The notes: generated by a model from the sequence alone, not told the origin. A stretch of 64,000 nucleotides of DNA from Harmothoe impar (GCA_947462335.1 OX381710.1:27311772-27375771), one strand, 5' to 3'. Counted from the stretch's first letter, positions 43,386 to 55,999 are shown. Made by a program: numbers and translations.

Positions 43386-43725
43386 GGGGTCTAATTCATA
43401 AATTTCAAGGATAACATTGTGTTGATATGGGGAGTTTGCAGACCATCTAGAGAAGCAAATGACTATGTAATTCATGAAGACATTTTCCTCTGGGGCTAAT
43501 TCAGGGGTTATTTGTACTTGGGGAGTATTCACCAAACATAGTTATGCAGGGTTGATGATACCAAGTGGACCAACGGCTTATTTACAGTGTTTTCTTACAT
43601 ATTGATGGTCTACCCTCATTAGGCTGATATGCAGAATGATCCTCAAAATACATCGGGAAATGCAACAGGAAATCAAGAAGGAGAATAATTGAAGATCACA
43701 TTTGAGGGTTTATGAATTAAACCCC
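43386..43725 (+). mobile_element. 340-bp MITE with GGGGTYTAATTCATAAA termini
   Basis: The left end is GGGGTCTAATTCATAAA and the right end is the inverse of GGGGTTTAATTCATAAA. An inverted sibling is at 37,060-37,365 and a fragment at 19,490-19,595. No open frame. Flanking AG/AG gives no certain duplication. Confidence 0.8.
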
Positions 43726-45579
43726 AGTCTTTTAGTTTTTGCAGTTGATAAAACATATTGTTCATAGTAGGTGTTAGAAATAACCCCCCACCCTACCCCA
43801 AAGAAAATCATCATTGAAGCCTTAGCACAGACCAGTACCATTGCTTCACCGTTTATTTTAGGGTCACCTCATTCTTAGATTCACTTGAATTATATTAATG
43901 TGAATCACAGTATCAATGTCTCACTTTATATCCAGAGTTGTTGGTTGTACTCCCGGTCGGGCCACTTTTTTCATTGCTTCATACACATTCCTAAGAAAAG
44001 GGCTTAATCTAAACTGGTTAAAGAAGTTGTATTAAACTATGCAATTCAAATACTGGGATACCTGATAAGAATGTTTATTACACAGGCAAAACCCTTTTGA
44101 ATGATGTCTGTTACCGGATTATGAGATATTATGGATTTGAGCCCAGTCTGACTGTATCTAAATGGAGAACTTCTCTATGCTTTAGGCCCATAACCATAGG
44201 GTCATCTTGTGGTGAGAGGTTATTTGCTAGCTCATTTGTTGATTGTTAATCATGTACTAATCAGGATTATACCATGTAAAGGTCGGAGAGTTTACCCTCT
44301 GAATTTACATTAAGAACGTACATGCAGCTGCCTCAACCACCATAGCCCTGGAGTGGTCATCACCTTTTAGCTAAAGGAAAAGGTCGTCGCTAGGGTCGAT
44401 TCACCACTTTCGGATGCTCGTTAATTGGCAGTTAAAATGTGACCCCTTTTCTCTGGGATACAACTCTGTTAGTACAGCACATAGAACTATTCTAAGGACA
44501 TGTATGGAGACGGGGTACTCGGTACATTATTCAACCAATAGTTAATGTAGTTCTATGCCTTTTTGAATGAAATATCTGTTATCAAAGTTGGGGAATTTAA
44601 TGTCTCAATTTCACCTGATGTCGGACACTTTGGAATTCCTTTTTTATTTTGAATTAATAGTGATTAACCTGTCTTACTATTATGGCAAGCATAATATAAT
44701 TTATCAAGGGTTGAGTTATTTTTAAAGACCTTTAGAACATCTTCATCTAAAACATGTTTTTAACACTATTGAACCTGCCCATATAGGAAATCTATAAATA
44801 CTCCCTTCATATTAAGAAAACCTGATGTTCTCTGGTCTATGGAATATGAGGATGTATATTAAGTAACAGGGATTTTGTATATTTTCCTGACAGAGCAATT
44901 TCTTTGATTCCTCCATATTTGTGGCAAAAAGAAAACTTCATCGATAGTGCTGTCCGTCTCAAGGTGAAATTCTATCATATATTTGAAAAGTCTGCAAACA
45001 TTTATTTTGGAGATTATTATTGTTTTTTTGCTATGCTCTACTTCGTAATACATATACCTTTCTGTCTGGTTATGTTGCCTGGGTGTAGATATAACAGCAA
45101 GATTTAGTATGACAGCACCATGTCCAAAATGAGGTGCCATGTAACTCAAGGCATGAGGCATCAACTCCGCATCACAAAACAGGCCTACTTCAGGGCATGT
45201 TCAGACACAAATACTACTCACTTGCATACATGCCCTTGTCTTTATTGGGAAGAAAAAACTTCGATTTTACTATGATACTCATATTTAGGGTATAGAACCT
45301 ACTATAATTATATTATGATTTTTATTGGTAAAAGTGTCCGACTTAAGGTGTGTGTCCGTCTCATGGTGAATCTACCCTATATATATGGGGCCACCACGGA
45401 AAATTTGAACCTTGCAGTTGCTGGGCGGGTGGGATAGTTTTCATTTAATGCTCGCACTATGATCCGCCTACTTCTAGTACTCCCTTATTCTTGAACCGGC
45501 TGCATGGCCACTATGCATTTTAAATTATTTCAGTAATGCCATGGCGCTTTGAAGCTTTATACTGCTAGTATGAAAAATG
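43726..45579. other. Non-coding stretch
   Basis: No gene or terminus recognised. The frames open around 44,859-45,164 lie on both strands and are AT-rich. Confidence 0.4.
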
Positions 45580-46020
45580 ACTGTTATCTCAGGAAACATT
45601 TGCGTGGGCACTGCACTGTCTTTCCAGACGTCATTAGCGCTCCCATCCTTCTTCCACGCTTCCCGAAATGATGAAATTCCTCCAGTTCATTTCAGCCAAT
45701 CAATGAACACAAACACAAAACATGAATAAATCAAAATTGGCCAATTATACACACATGATATTACTGCTGGGCTTAAAGCTTGCCACAAGCAGTGAGTAAA
45801 GAGCGGGTCAGCTTGTTTGAAGAGACGAGGACTGTAGTGCTGCAAAGCTGCTAAATTGAAGCACCTACGCTATGTCTGTTTTATTCATGCTGTACCTTAT
45901 CCCCTTATATCTGGTATTATTCAGAAGAGGTCCTCTGAATGCTGGATGGAAAAGGTCAGGACAGAAATGATAAGTTATAATCAGTGCAGAGAATTAAGAG
46001 ACTTTGTCCTGGAAACAATA
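45580..46020. repeat. Duplicated block, partner of 43,000-43,330
   Basis: See the partner. Identity is low (about 65-70% by eye) but the order of matching words is kept. Confidence 0.5.
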
Positions 46021-46836
46021 CTGTTATAAGTATAGCTTTATATCATGGGACACTACAAGGAAGATGATCCTGGGACGTACATGTATACATGTATCTCCAA
46101 ACATTATGAGTATACATATCTATATGCATATTCATATTCTCCACAACAACGATGGTCGCCAAGATACATTCCCATTTGCCTTGGAATTGTATATTCTGAA
46201 ACATGACTATATATGTCTGACCTTCACCATGTTATAGGAATCTAGTTACCAGACTACACACTAGCTGCATAGATAGTCGAGTGCATTAACACGTTTCTTA
46301 GCCACCGTCAGTCCCATCTCGCAATGCTGAATCTAATGCACCGGTAATGCAAATCCTCTGAGGTGTGTCATCTCATACATTTCGGAACGACAGCAAATTT
46401 TACTAAGCTTTCAACATAATATTTTGTGAGACTGTATGAGAAGCTGCCATGGAGCCGCTTGTTGTTTGTTCCCTCGCCTATCTCCTCCCTATTTGTATGC
46501 ATGACTCCTCATCTCTGTCTGCTCATATCTATGCCTGCCTGCGTCCCACCCAAAACTCTCTCTATAAGCTCAGCCATTAGACATCATTGTATTACAGTCT
46601 GATACAATCACATCATCAAAATAAATCAGGTCCAAGGATATTATGCAAATTTGATGCTGTATAGCTCATTTGAATATACATTGCCTTACTCGTATTGGGT
46701 TGCTCTAACATATTATTTATTAGCAACAAAGTACAACCGCTATATATGTGCTTGAGTTTTAGCCTATGTGAGGTCAATCTTTGAGGCTATATTTGATAAT
46801 AGTAATAAGCTGATTAAATCTATTTAAAAATATTAA
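46021..46836. other. Non-coding stretch
   Basis: Contains ATGCAAATCCTCT (octamer-like, 46,348), also present at 17,863. No gene seen. Confidence 0.4.
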
Positions 46837-47240
46837 CTATGAGTAGTTTTTCATAACAAAAAAGATGGTAGCAGAACTACAGTGTATAAATTTAGTCAGA
46901 TTTGGGGTGAAAATAGGGTTACCATGGCAATCGAATGACTCAAATGAAGCATTTTTGTTAATTCTGGTTGCCATGGCTACCAAAAAGGAACATTTCTTTA
47001 CAACTTTTCTGGGGGGAACAGAATGACCTTGGACTATATCTTTCAGATGCATTTTGTTTTATATCAATCTTAGCCCCCAATCCTGAAATATTGTTCATAT
47101 ACTTTGAAATTGAATGTGGCATAACTATAAGTAGTTTTTCATAACAAAAAAGATGCATGGTGGCTTAAGAATGTCCCATTATAACGTCATAACTTATTTA
47201 TCAATGTAAGTAGCATTAAGTAGTTTTTCAAAATTTCCAT
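46837..47240 (+). repeat. Direct repeats of a TAGTTTTTCATAACAAAAAAG word
   Basis: AGTAGTTTTTCATAACAAAA followed by AAGATG occurs at 46,841 and 47,130. A partial copy, AAGTAGTTTTTCA, is at 47,218. The spacing is about 289 bp. No long-terminal-repeat features are seen, so it is likely a short segmental copy. Confidence 0.6.
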
Positions 47241-49143
47241 CAAATTATCACCACTAAGATTGCCCTTCCCTCACTTCCAGTTCGTATATCTTCAAAATTC
47301 CTTCAGATTTAGAAAGCTCGGGTCATTCCTTGAAGGCCAGATACAGCACAAATCAAGTGCTATAGTTACAGACAACCCGATGCCTATATAAGGCAAACCA
47401 TTTGTCTGGGAACACACTCACTGCATTGGAGACAATGAAACCATAAAGATGCACAAGTTATCCGGTATCAACACCATCCATGACCACTTACCAATTTTGC
47501 CCACTATAATCTTAAGGTAGTCATTAAAGGAGCTTAAAAAAATAAACAGGAGGGGGGGGGGGTGGATAGCCTAATATAGGCAAACCAGCAGGAAAATGAA
47601 ACAGATTTAGAGATACTGGGATAAGTTTAACTAAATTCATGAATGATGGTCCTCTCATGTTTCATATTATGGCGGAGCATATTATATTTCCTTCTAGGAA
47701 CACACCTAGTGGTGGCAGGTGATATTGCCTACAGTAGAAGGATGCAGGCCGGAAATCTATAGGTTGATTTATGGTGTGGACCCAACAAATGTCAACACTA
47801 GTCCATCATCTCATTAGGCCCGACTGTCGACCTTATACAACCCTTTGTATTTCATCAAATTACTTTTCTACATAGCGTCCTTTTGATGTTTAGCAGCTCT
47901 CATCACCTCGACACATTGACTTCCACGAACTCTTTCATCTGTAGATATGTCATTGCCAGGATATTACTCAAATTGGGTAGATTCAAAAACCTTCTATTAG
48001 AAGCTAGCTTATTACTGGGGAAAAGAAACCTGGAAAGCTAGAAAATGGTGGATCACGTGTTTATAGGGACCTCAGTGACTGAGTCAGGATGTCACTGGCT
48101 AGAGCTGGGTTAGGTTAATTCGCTGTGGCGATTGCATTGGACCCGGCAGACTAAAGGTTCTGGTAGGTGAACGGCAGAAAGCCGCAGGTATGCTAGCTGA
48201 TACGGTCCCTAGCTGTTGCCTAGAGATAATGGTAAACATATAGACTGGAGTCACCCCCGCCCTAACGAAGTAGGTTCAGCTAAAAGGGAAATCAATGCAT
48301 AGATGAGATAATCACAATAATTCCTTCCCCTATTTCCTTCCCCTATTTCCTATTTCAGAGGAAAAGAGTGAGCATCAGCCTGACTGTGGATATTGTTCTA
48401 AAAAATAACAATGTCTCCAGGGTCGGTTTCTATAACGACAGTCAGTCAAAAGCCATTGCTGGAATGTCCTTATATGATTCTGTAATCTCCATTCCATCAT
48501 TCCAAAATCTTAAGGGGATATAGTAGCCTAATGATGGACTCTCTTCCAAGAGAGCAAATGCTGGACTCTTGCTGGCCTGAAAGAGAGGATGATAATGCTG
48601 TGAAGCAACATCTAATATGTTCCCTCCATATAGTCCGCGGTCTATGGAGCAGCTTGTCCTGTGCTACACCTTCAGCTCTTGTCAAACACACCTGCTCAGT
48701 TATTTTTAGACGCGATGGAGTAGTTGGTTTCTAGGGTCTTCATTCGTAACTACCAGCACATAGCTTATATTAGGTTATTTGGCAAGTTTTATGCTCATGA
48801 GCAAACTTTGCTTGCGGTTAGAGAACAGTAAAGATGTTATTGATTAGTTGAGAATGAACGGTTAGTGTTCATAAAATCACAATTATTCTCATACTAATGA
48901 TATGGCAGTGCATGTATATGTATCTGGTCGGTAAGAGTGACATGGTGTTTTGGTAAGTGACATAGACTGGACTTCAGATCAGACAGGGCGTTTACTGAAG
49001 AAGGACAGTGAATTAACTTTGGATGTTCCACATACATACTTTTTTGTTCATACTTTATTTGAAAAAGAGAGGTGGTAAATGAACCCTTTATTTCTTTGGG
49101 ATGAATGTACAGTTAATTATAATTACGGATTCCAATAGTTCAG
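47241..49143. other. Non-coding stretch
   Basis: An 11-G run (47,552-47,562) and a TTCCTTCCCCTATTTCC tandem at about 48,322-48,355. No gene recognised. Opposed open frames near 48,500-48,730 lack support. Confidence 0.4.
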
Positions 49144-49147
49144 TTAT

Positions 49148-49479
49148 GGCTGTGTCTCACGACCTTGGGCCAATGTTTTTGTCTCTGACTGGGTGCCAGC
49201 TCTGACCGGGTGCCAGCTCTGACCGGGTGCCAGCTCTGACCGGCCTGAATAAAATCGGGTTATTTAGGGCAGATGTAGATAGAATTTGTCTGAAAAGGCT
49301 AATGGATGTTATAACGCTCTAAACTAGTCATTAGTTGTCCATTTTTATCATCATCTGCCCTAAATAACCCGTTTGTATTCAGGCCGGTCAGAGCTGGCAC
49401 CCGGTCAGAGCTGGCACCCGGTCAGAGCTGGCACCCAGTCAGAGACAAAAACATTGGCCCAAGGTCGTGAGACACAGCC
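49148..49479. mobile_element. 332-bp foldback element with tandem 17-mers in both arms
   Basis: GGCTGTGTCTCACGACCTTG opens the left arm and its inverse closes the right. The arms are about 115 bp and nearly perfect. Each arm holds three tandem copies of GTGCCAGCTCTGACCGG before GGCCTGAATA. The flanks are TTAT on both sides (49,144-49,147 and 49,480-49,483). The loop of about 100 bp is AT-rich and non-coding. Tandem repeats inside inverted arms are characteristic of foldback-type elements. Confidence 0.9.
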
Positions 49480-49483
49480 TTAT

Positions 49484-50037
49484 AAAAGCTTTCGCTGCAA
49501 ACAGCCTAATGAAAGCAGGGGCGTATTACACTAACTCTCACTTGAAACTAATTCCACCGATGATTGAAAATAGCGAAGAAGAGACAATTAACAAAGAAAT
49601 TCCTCGTTCTGCGCCCTGTTCTATTCTCCTCAGATAGATCAACACATTAATATCACATGTACCCATGTGATCTAGCTCAATTCTAGTCAATATCTGTGGT
49701 AGCGGTTAAGTGAAAATGAGTTAAATAGTTCAAAATGTTATACTCCTAATGTTTGCTTACTTTGCAAAGGAAGCCTTTGCCTTCTTTGTAAAAAGGGGGA
49801 GATTTCCTGTCAGGAAATGTCGGTTTTAAGCTAAATCCCCTAAATTTGGTCCCCAATCCTCTTTTAAAACTGCATGAGACCCCTTTTAGCCTATTACCAG
49901 ATGGATCCACCGCTGAAACCAGGGACCATTCTACCTTGTCACCTCATGCTCAGAGTATAATCCTATTTCGCGGCACGCTCTTAATCGTATCACAACCTTT
50001 CAGCACTGTGTCCTGCATTGAGATAAGGCGCATCAAA
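49484..50037. other. Non-coding stretch
   Basis: The open frame used below extends back into this stretch without an ATG. No other feature seen. Confidence 0.35.
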
Positions 50038-50385
50038 ATGGCATCACATTCTGTTGGAGAATATAGCATGTGTCCCGAATGTTGCTCATGGGCTGGTCAA
50101 ACTAAGAGTGAGCTGCTCCCAAAAGGGCAGCCTTACTGTTTCTTATTGAGGCCCTCTTTAGACCCGAGTCGCCCCTCCTATATCACACCCATTACGTTTT
50201 CCTTGGAGACAGGGTCTTTTGCTGCTCAGAGAAGCTCCAATGGGAGGACAGCCTTTCAGAGCCATCCGCGACGGTGGCGCCACCATTGGGGAGATGGATG
50301 TGTTGTTGGAGCAGCTCACCCTCCTAGGGCCATCACCAAAGTCAAACCACTCGGAGCCATTACAGTCACCCTCTGCCCCCTGTAA
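50038..50385 (+). other. Open frame of 116 codons, coding strand uncertain
   Basis: On the plus strand ATG at 50,038 opens a frame to 50,385, and the frame itself is open from 49,846. It starts M-A-S-H-S-V-G-E-Y-S-M-C-P-E-C-C and holds W-R-H-H-W-G-D-G near its end. The minus strand is also open over 50,158-50,481. There, GAGTTACAG|GGGGCAGAG (acceptor at about 50,380) and GGAGG|GTGAGC (donor at about 50,319) would frame a 60-base exon reading G-D-C-N-G-S-E-W-F-D-F-G-D-G. GC content is higher than nearby. I recognise no family on either strand. Confidence 0.2.
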
Positions 50386-51619
50386 CTCTTTAATACTGAA
50401 AGAGGTGGCAACGTGAAAAGCAACAGCTTTAACAGAGCTGGTGCTTCGAAAGGGTAGGACACCTGTAGCGCATATACACACAATAATCCATTGTAAAACA
50501 ACATGTCTATATTGTATTGTTTTACAATTTTATAAATGATATAGATGAGGAAATGTCTGATCGAATAATGATGCTAAAAGGTTTTTTACCCATCCTCTTA
50601 ACCTATGACTTATACATATTGACTATTCTCTACAATGCATCCTATGTGTTAGTTTTATCTCAGACACTAACACTGACTCAAATATAAAGCTATAAATGTA
50701 AATAAAGGAAAGGGCGTTGCCGACCTTGTTTCGAGATTGTGGATACACAGTAATATCCACATTTATGCTAGAGCTCACCTTTTGAAAAACGTATAACATT
50801 GTAGTGAGTAATTGTGGTTCCCTTAATGCATTGATAAAACAGTCATTGCCGTTAAAATGTGAAGAACTATGTTCTGTTATTAGGTAAAAGTTGATGGCAA
50901 ACAAGGGAGACACATTATGGGTTGACAACAAAAATAACATAATAAGAGCATCAACGTATTATTTCCTCCTCAGGGATTGCCATCTAAAGCTTGAAGCATT
51001 TCATTTTTCATGGGAATATGTAAGAGAACAATATGTAAGAGAACAAAGATAGATACTGAACCTTTTGTGTACACGTTTTACATGTCTACTGCCAATGGTC
51101 CTCCAAGGGATGCAAATAGAATTAAAATGTTCATTTTTCAATGAGAGTTCATTTTGGATATCAATATCTGGGTTTTCTGATGATCGCTGACGATCTACCA
51201 AGGCGAAATTGAAGATTCGTTTTACATTTATTCTGTAGATATAACAATGATTAGTCAATAAACTTCTGGTAACCCACACACACGCCCTGACAAATTCCTG
51301 GACCAAAATCAGTCTATGGGATGGACAACTGTAGTGTAGAGCAAGACATACTCACTCATTGAGATAATAAAGGAAGGCAGGTATTGGTAATGGAGGAATC
51401 TATGTCTCCAATGGAGCACGGTAAGCATTATTGCATGAAAATAGAGAAATGTGCATCGCCATGGCACCCATCAGGCAAACAGTTTATAAATGTTCTACCC
51501 TTGTTTCTGTATGAAGGTCTCTTTACAGACAGAACGCGCGCATTACTCAGTACTCATGCATAAGGCACAGCTATGTCTAAATGTTTGTGTATGCACATCT
51601 TCCACAGTGTTCTAGAATT
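50386..51619. other. Non-coding stretch
   Basis: AT-rich. TTGTAAAACAA / TTGTTTTACAA near 50,490-50,528 is a small hairpin. No gene recognised. Confidence 0.4.
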
Positions 51620-52135
51620 TGACTTGTGGTTACCATTACGACAGTTGCAATAATTTCCATAAATTCAGAATGGGCAATGTGTATTTGCTGCAAGATGGGA
51701 CGAACTGAATTAGGTGCCTTGACATTTTGTATACCTTGCGTAACATCAAGATGTATATCGCGCGTACACGAACACCCTTCGCTTTGTTTAAGCTGGGACT
51801 CTTCAGACAGAGCCTGTATTGATGACCCACGTCATTAGACTATTCAATAACTTGTGTGATCAGTTTAAAAAAAAGAGAAAAATAAGAAAATGAGAGTGGG
51901 GTTTGGGGGCAGAGCCCCCGATATATACTTGCTGCTTTATTTGCCCGCCGGCTGTCACGGTTGTGCAAGAACAGACCCATCAAATTACGGATGCTTTTCA
52001 CTTTGTTTAAGCAAGGACTGGTTGTGCAGACTGCATCGATGCACGGTATCCAAATTGTCAAGGCATCCAGTTCCGTTTGTCCCACCATGCGCATGGGTAT
52101 TTGCTCAACCAACTTTAGTATGGTACTACTCATGA
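51620..52135. repeat. Imperfect inverted repeat, arms of about 65 bp
   Basis: The left arm around 51,678-51,742 (GATGGGACGAACTGAATTAG, GTGCCTTGAC) pairs with the right arm around 52,041-52,103 (reverse strand GGTGGGACAAACGGAACTGG, ATGCCTTGAC). In addition TTC-CTTTGTTTAAGC--GGACT occurs in direct orientation in both halves. Open frames on both strands across it mirror each other and are not independent genes. Confidence 0.65.
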
Positions 52136-52532
52136 GATGACTTTAGATGAATACCAACTAGACAGTTTTTTTTCTTACTGGCTTCATAGGCGAAACACAT
52201 AATATTATTAAGTGATCCATATATCTAAAGGATATCCCAATGATCATAACATTCAGCCATCGTTAGAATTAACTGTTTAAAACGACAATGTCCATGAATA
52301 ATCATAATCGACATATGTTGCTTAAATAATAGAACCAAATGATTTCGCATCGTATCTCACAATTATTAGTAGAACCCTAATGTCAATAGACTGGTCATCA
52401 ATCATTACTCCATGTTATGGCAATAAAAACCAGGAGAAACTTACTGTGGTATTTATACTGACATTTGTCTGATTGTTTCTATGTTAATTGTTGAAAAGGT
52501 CAATGTTCAGACGTACAACCTTGTCGTCCTTA

Positions 52533-52804
52533 GGGAGTGGGGTCATTTTTTAACAACATGGGGGGGGGGGGTCGATTTTCATGCAAGCGGGTCAGAATAA
52601 TTTTAGTCCCCCCAGGCGCGGTCGACCCATTAAATTGAACTATAGTAACGCACTGGTTTCTTTTTCGCTGAAAAGGGGAGCAATTTTATTGGGACCCCTC
52701 CTGAGGGGGTGGAACCAAATTATTTTGGTCCCCTCCTTCAAGGGGTCCAAATCTTCCCCCCCCCAATCCTCCAACCTCCCTGTTGTTAAAAAATGACCAC
52801 TCCC
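52533..52804. mobile_element. PIF/Harbinger-type MITE with TTA target duplication
   Basis: The left terminus is GGGAGTGGGGTCATTTTTTAACAAC and the right is the inverse of GGGAGTGGTCATTTTTTAACAAC. TTA flanks both sides (52,530-52,532 and 52,805-52,807). A G-run follows the left terminus and a C-run precedes the right one. 272 bp, non-coding. Confidence 0.85.
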
Positions 52805-52807
52805 TTA

Positions 52808-53596
52808 GCACAAAAAGTATGCTGACAAATGACTATAGTCAAAAACTTTTCGTTTTTATCAGTAATTGCATAATTATACAGGCGTCAGACGTGGATATGT
52901 GAATATTATTCTCTTTAGTTAAGCTGAGATTCCACTGTCCTGGCTATTATCACTGTACTGCTGCATCCATAAGTTGGCATGATTAGTTAACAGTACTGAA
53001 TTATCTGATTATGACAGAGGCACTGTTATGAGAAAGAAAAACATGTCAAATTGATTGATAATGCAGAACCTGGTCGTAGTGGGTCTATACCTGGCAGGTT
53101 TCATTAATTGTCAGCCGATTTACAGGATAATTGGAGCCGTAACATTTCATCAAATGGAAACATAAACCCTTAAAGCTGGAACTCCATTATCCGATTTTCT
53201 CATCATTATAAAGAGGAAAACGACATCTATTATAAGGAACCGTGCCAGAGTGCTGTCCCAGATAGCTAGAAACAACCCAGATTCGACCAGAGAGGACAAA
53301 CTACTTTGCCTACAGAATAAGCAATTCGTGGGTCACTAGAACTTGAGTGCTATCAAGATTGCAGGTTACTTTTAAAAGTACCATTTGCTTATGCTTATTC
53401 CTATTTTGGTGTTCCCATACTATCGTAATCTTACTTATGTATACCCATGATGATAAAGTAATTCAAATGTAACACATACATTCAAATGTGATTTTAGCCG
53501 GCGATCCACCGGCCAATTGAATTGTGTTTGTAGCCCGTTTTGAAGTGCTTTATCTGGGTAAATCATTGTTATTAGGAATGCAACATGCATATGCTA
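52808..53596. other. Non-coding stretch with a lone terminus
   Basis: TTAAAGCTGGAACTCCATTATCCGATTT at 53,170 matches the left end of the 55.5-kb element, so a truncated sibling begins here. No gene seen. Confidence 0.45.
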
Positions 53597-54690
53597 CACT
53601 GATAAAATGAAGGGATCCAAACTTGTCAAAAGGTTGTCTTATAAGAAGAGTTTAGGGTCTTTAAAGTGACGGTCATAAAATAAACAAGTTAAAGGTTGTT
53701 TATTTGATGAACTGTCCGGTTACCATCCCACAAGACAAGACTAGGGTCATCTAACTGACAATGTTAGCCCAGGCAGTGGCCCACTCCAAGTGACAAGTCT
53801 AAGGTCGTCAAATTGACAACCCAGAATAGTTAACCCTTTATTGGCTGCAAACTGCTTTAACTCTTCCTTTACCAGGCTCCACATAAAAACACCCATCCCA
53901 AGACCAGATTTTTTCAGATGTTTTTCAAATGGGATATTGTGATTTAGGGGATGGTCTAACCTTTTAGAAACTGAAAGAATTTTGTAATTATTCAAACTAG
54001 AAGTACACCTATGACAAATGAACAATGTTGAATAACCAGAAAGTAAGATACCCAAATCGCCCTAAATGTTCCAATTAGTGAGATAAAGCCCTATTTGAAA
54101 TAAAATATAGCTTATTTTAGTGTATATGTTGCCATTGGAACTTACATTTAGGCCAGAATGCATCAAAATAGACCTTAACTTTTGGTACCATCCTTTTCAG
54201 CATGAAAAATTGGACAAAACCATTTTTCACTCAAAAAACTATTTTGTTTGACTTTTTTTTTCGATTTTTGCCTTAAATATTGCTCAAATCATATTGAAAA
54301 TGAGTTAAATATCATCCAAGTTGAGATGCCCAGCATTTCTGAAATATTAGATGTATGTATAAGTGGATTAAGATATGCAGAGACAATATGCCATAGACTA
54401 CTGTCAGAAAAAATTGTGGGATTCTACCAACTTTAAGACAAACCACAGGGGGTCAAAAATCGGCAAAAAATCGGCAATTAACTCGCATTAATGCGTGTAC
54501 GGTCCTGTACAGTAAACTCGCAATAATGCGTGTACGGTAGAGGAAGGGTTAAATGTGCTTGAATCCCTTTGTCAGCATGATGCATGAATGTAGCCCTGGT
54601 GAGTCTATTCGCCAAGCCTGCATTCATGCACTTTTGGAAATGAATCAACAGTTGGGCGAGTATAGTTGCCAAGGCTGAATTCATGTATTA
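53597..54690. mobile_element. CACTGAAAAA-family element interrupted by an insertion
   Basis: CACTGATAAAATGAAGGG, AAAGTGACGGTCATAAAATAAAC, GGTTACCATCCCACAAG and CCACTCCAAGTG match the copy at 61,858-62,165. After CCCTTTATTGG (53,845) the match breaks, and it resumes at CCCTTTGTCAGCATGATG (about 54,566). The intervening 0.7 kb starts near TTTAACTCTTCCTTTACC and ends near GGTAGAGGAAGGGTTAAA, so it looks like a separate inserted inverted-repeat element. Confidence 0.65.
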
Positions 54691-55229
54691 TGATCACATA
54701 GAGCATAGCACCTTAAAGCACTATGCACCCCTTAGAGGGTTAACCTGTGCACTATAACCTCTACTTCACTGCAGGTGGAGCTAACTGGGTTCTGCCTAGG
54801 CATAATTGTTGTCCATGTCTGTCTATATTTCTGAGGTTTATAATAGCTAATTCATACAAACATAGAGGTGTGTAGGTTAGGGGAATTCCTGCCATATCCC
54901 CAAGTCTATATTGAGAGTATTTCTACCCTTAAGTTACAGACTGCTTACACATATGTGGATGTCATACCAATGGGAGTTTTCTTGCAGCTATTGTACCATA
55001 GAAATAACCAGAAAAGAGGTGTCTGTGCCTTACGCATATTTGTTTTGTCTCAATTATATCAAAACATTGATTCCTTTACCTTTTCTAGCATCCCTAATAG
55101 ATAAATCTCAGGATTCTCCATAACATGAATGTGTATTCCCATAAATATGATTAAAATTAACATAGAAATTATGCAATTCATTCCCCAACTTTATTCAGAG
55201 TGCATGTTATACTGATGCCACCTACAGGG
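54691..55229. other. Non-coding stretch
   Basis: No gene or terminus recognised. Confidence 0.4.
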
Positions 55230-55388
55230 AAAATCCTAAATCAGACCCTGGTTGACGAGTCTAGGGCTGGTATGAGTCAGGTTTTGGGCTGGCACATACC
55301 AAGTGTATCTTCTATCTGACAACTACAGCTAGAGGACCCACTCTCTTGTCACTTAGAAGAGTCTGCAGACGAGTTTACTTTTTGAGTG
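55230..55388. mobile_element. CACTGAAAAA-family fragment
   Basis: GGGCTGGCACATACCAAGTG, TCTTCTATCT and GACGAGTTTACTTTTTGAGTG match the 58.0-kb copy (partly inverted). Only one terminus is preserved. Confidence 0.65.
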
Positions 55389-55497
55389 TAGGTGTAATGC
55401 ATTACCTTGTCATTATACAATTTACTCAAATAAAAAACGCCAGTAAACTCCATTCCATCGGCCAGTGGACGGTCGGCTTTAGTAATTCCTAACTCTA

Positions 55498-55998
55498 AAG
55501 CTGGGGCTCCACTACCCGATTTTTTTGGCAATTCTCACGATCCGATCATACAGGTTTGTACAGTTTGATCAGGTAAAACAAATGCTTATTTACTGCGTTA
55601 AACTCGGCCCATTAAATCGATGTGGAGAGGGGATATGTTTATATTTACATTTCACCATAGGTATATATATACAGTTTGATCTGATATAAACACTGGCCTA
55701 GAGGTCGCACTGTTGAGAGAAATAAAAATCTAACCAGTTTGATATGAGATCGGGAGCCAAAATCGGCCTCAGATGCAAAATCGGGACCTAAATCGGGACA
55801 AAGATCTTGTTTGTATAGCCTTAGCAAGTCTATTTTCCACCTATTTATAAACAAAAACACTATTTGTAAACAAAGACCTATGGCAGGATCTGCAGTAACC
55901 CCTGTGTGCTGTATATAATAGTTATGGTATATAACTGAGTCTGATTCGTGAGAATAGCCCCGATTTGAGAGAGAAATCGGTTAGTGGAGCCCCAGCTT
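55498..55998. mobile_element. About 500-bp inverted-repeat element, probable TTAA target
   Basis: The left end is AGCTGGGGCTCCACTACCCGATTT and the right is the inverse of AGCTGGGGCTCCACTAACCGATTT. Both continue into ATTCTCACGA. The right flank is TTAA and the left CTAA plus one A, compatible with a mutated TTAA duplication as in piggyBac or Kolobok-type elements. No transposase frame. Confidence 0.75.
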
Positions 55999-55999
55999 A

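Noticed and set aside
46837..47240. Small LTR-type element from the direct TAGTTTTTCATAACAAAA repeats
   Set aside because: The repeats are only about 26 bp, lack TG...CA ends and have no target duplication.
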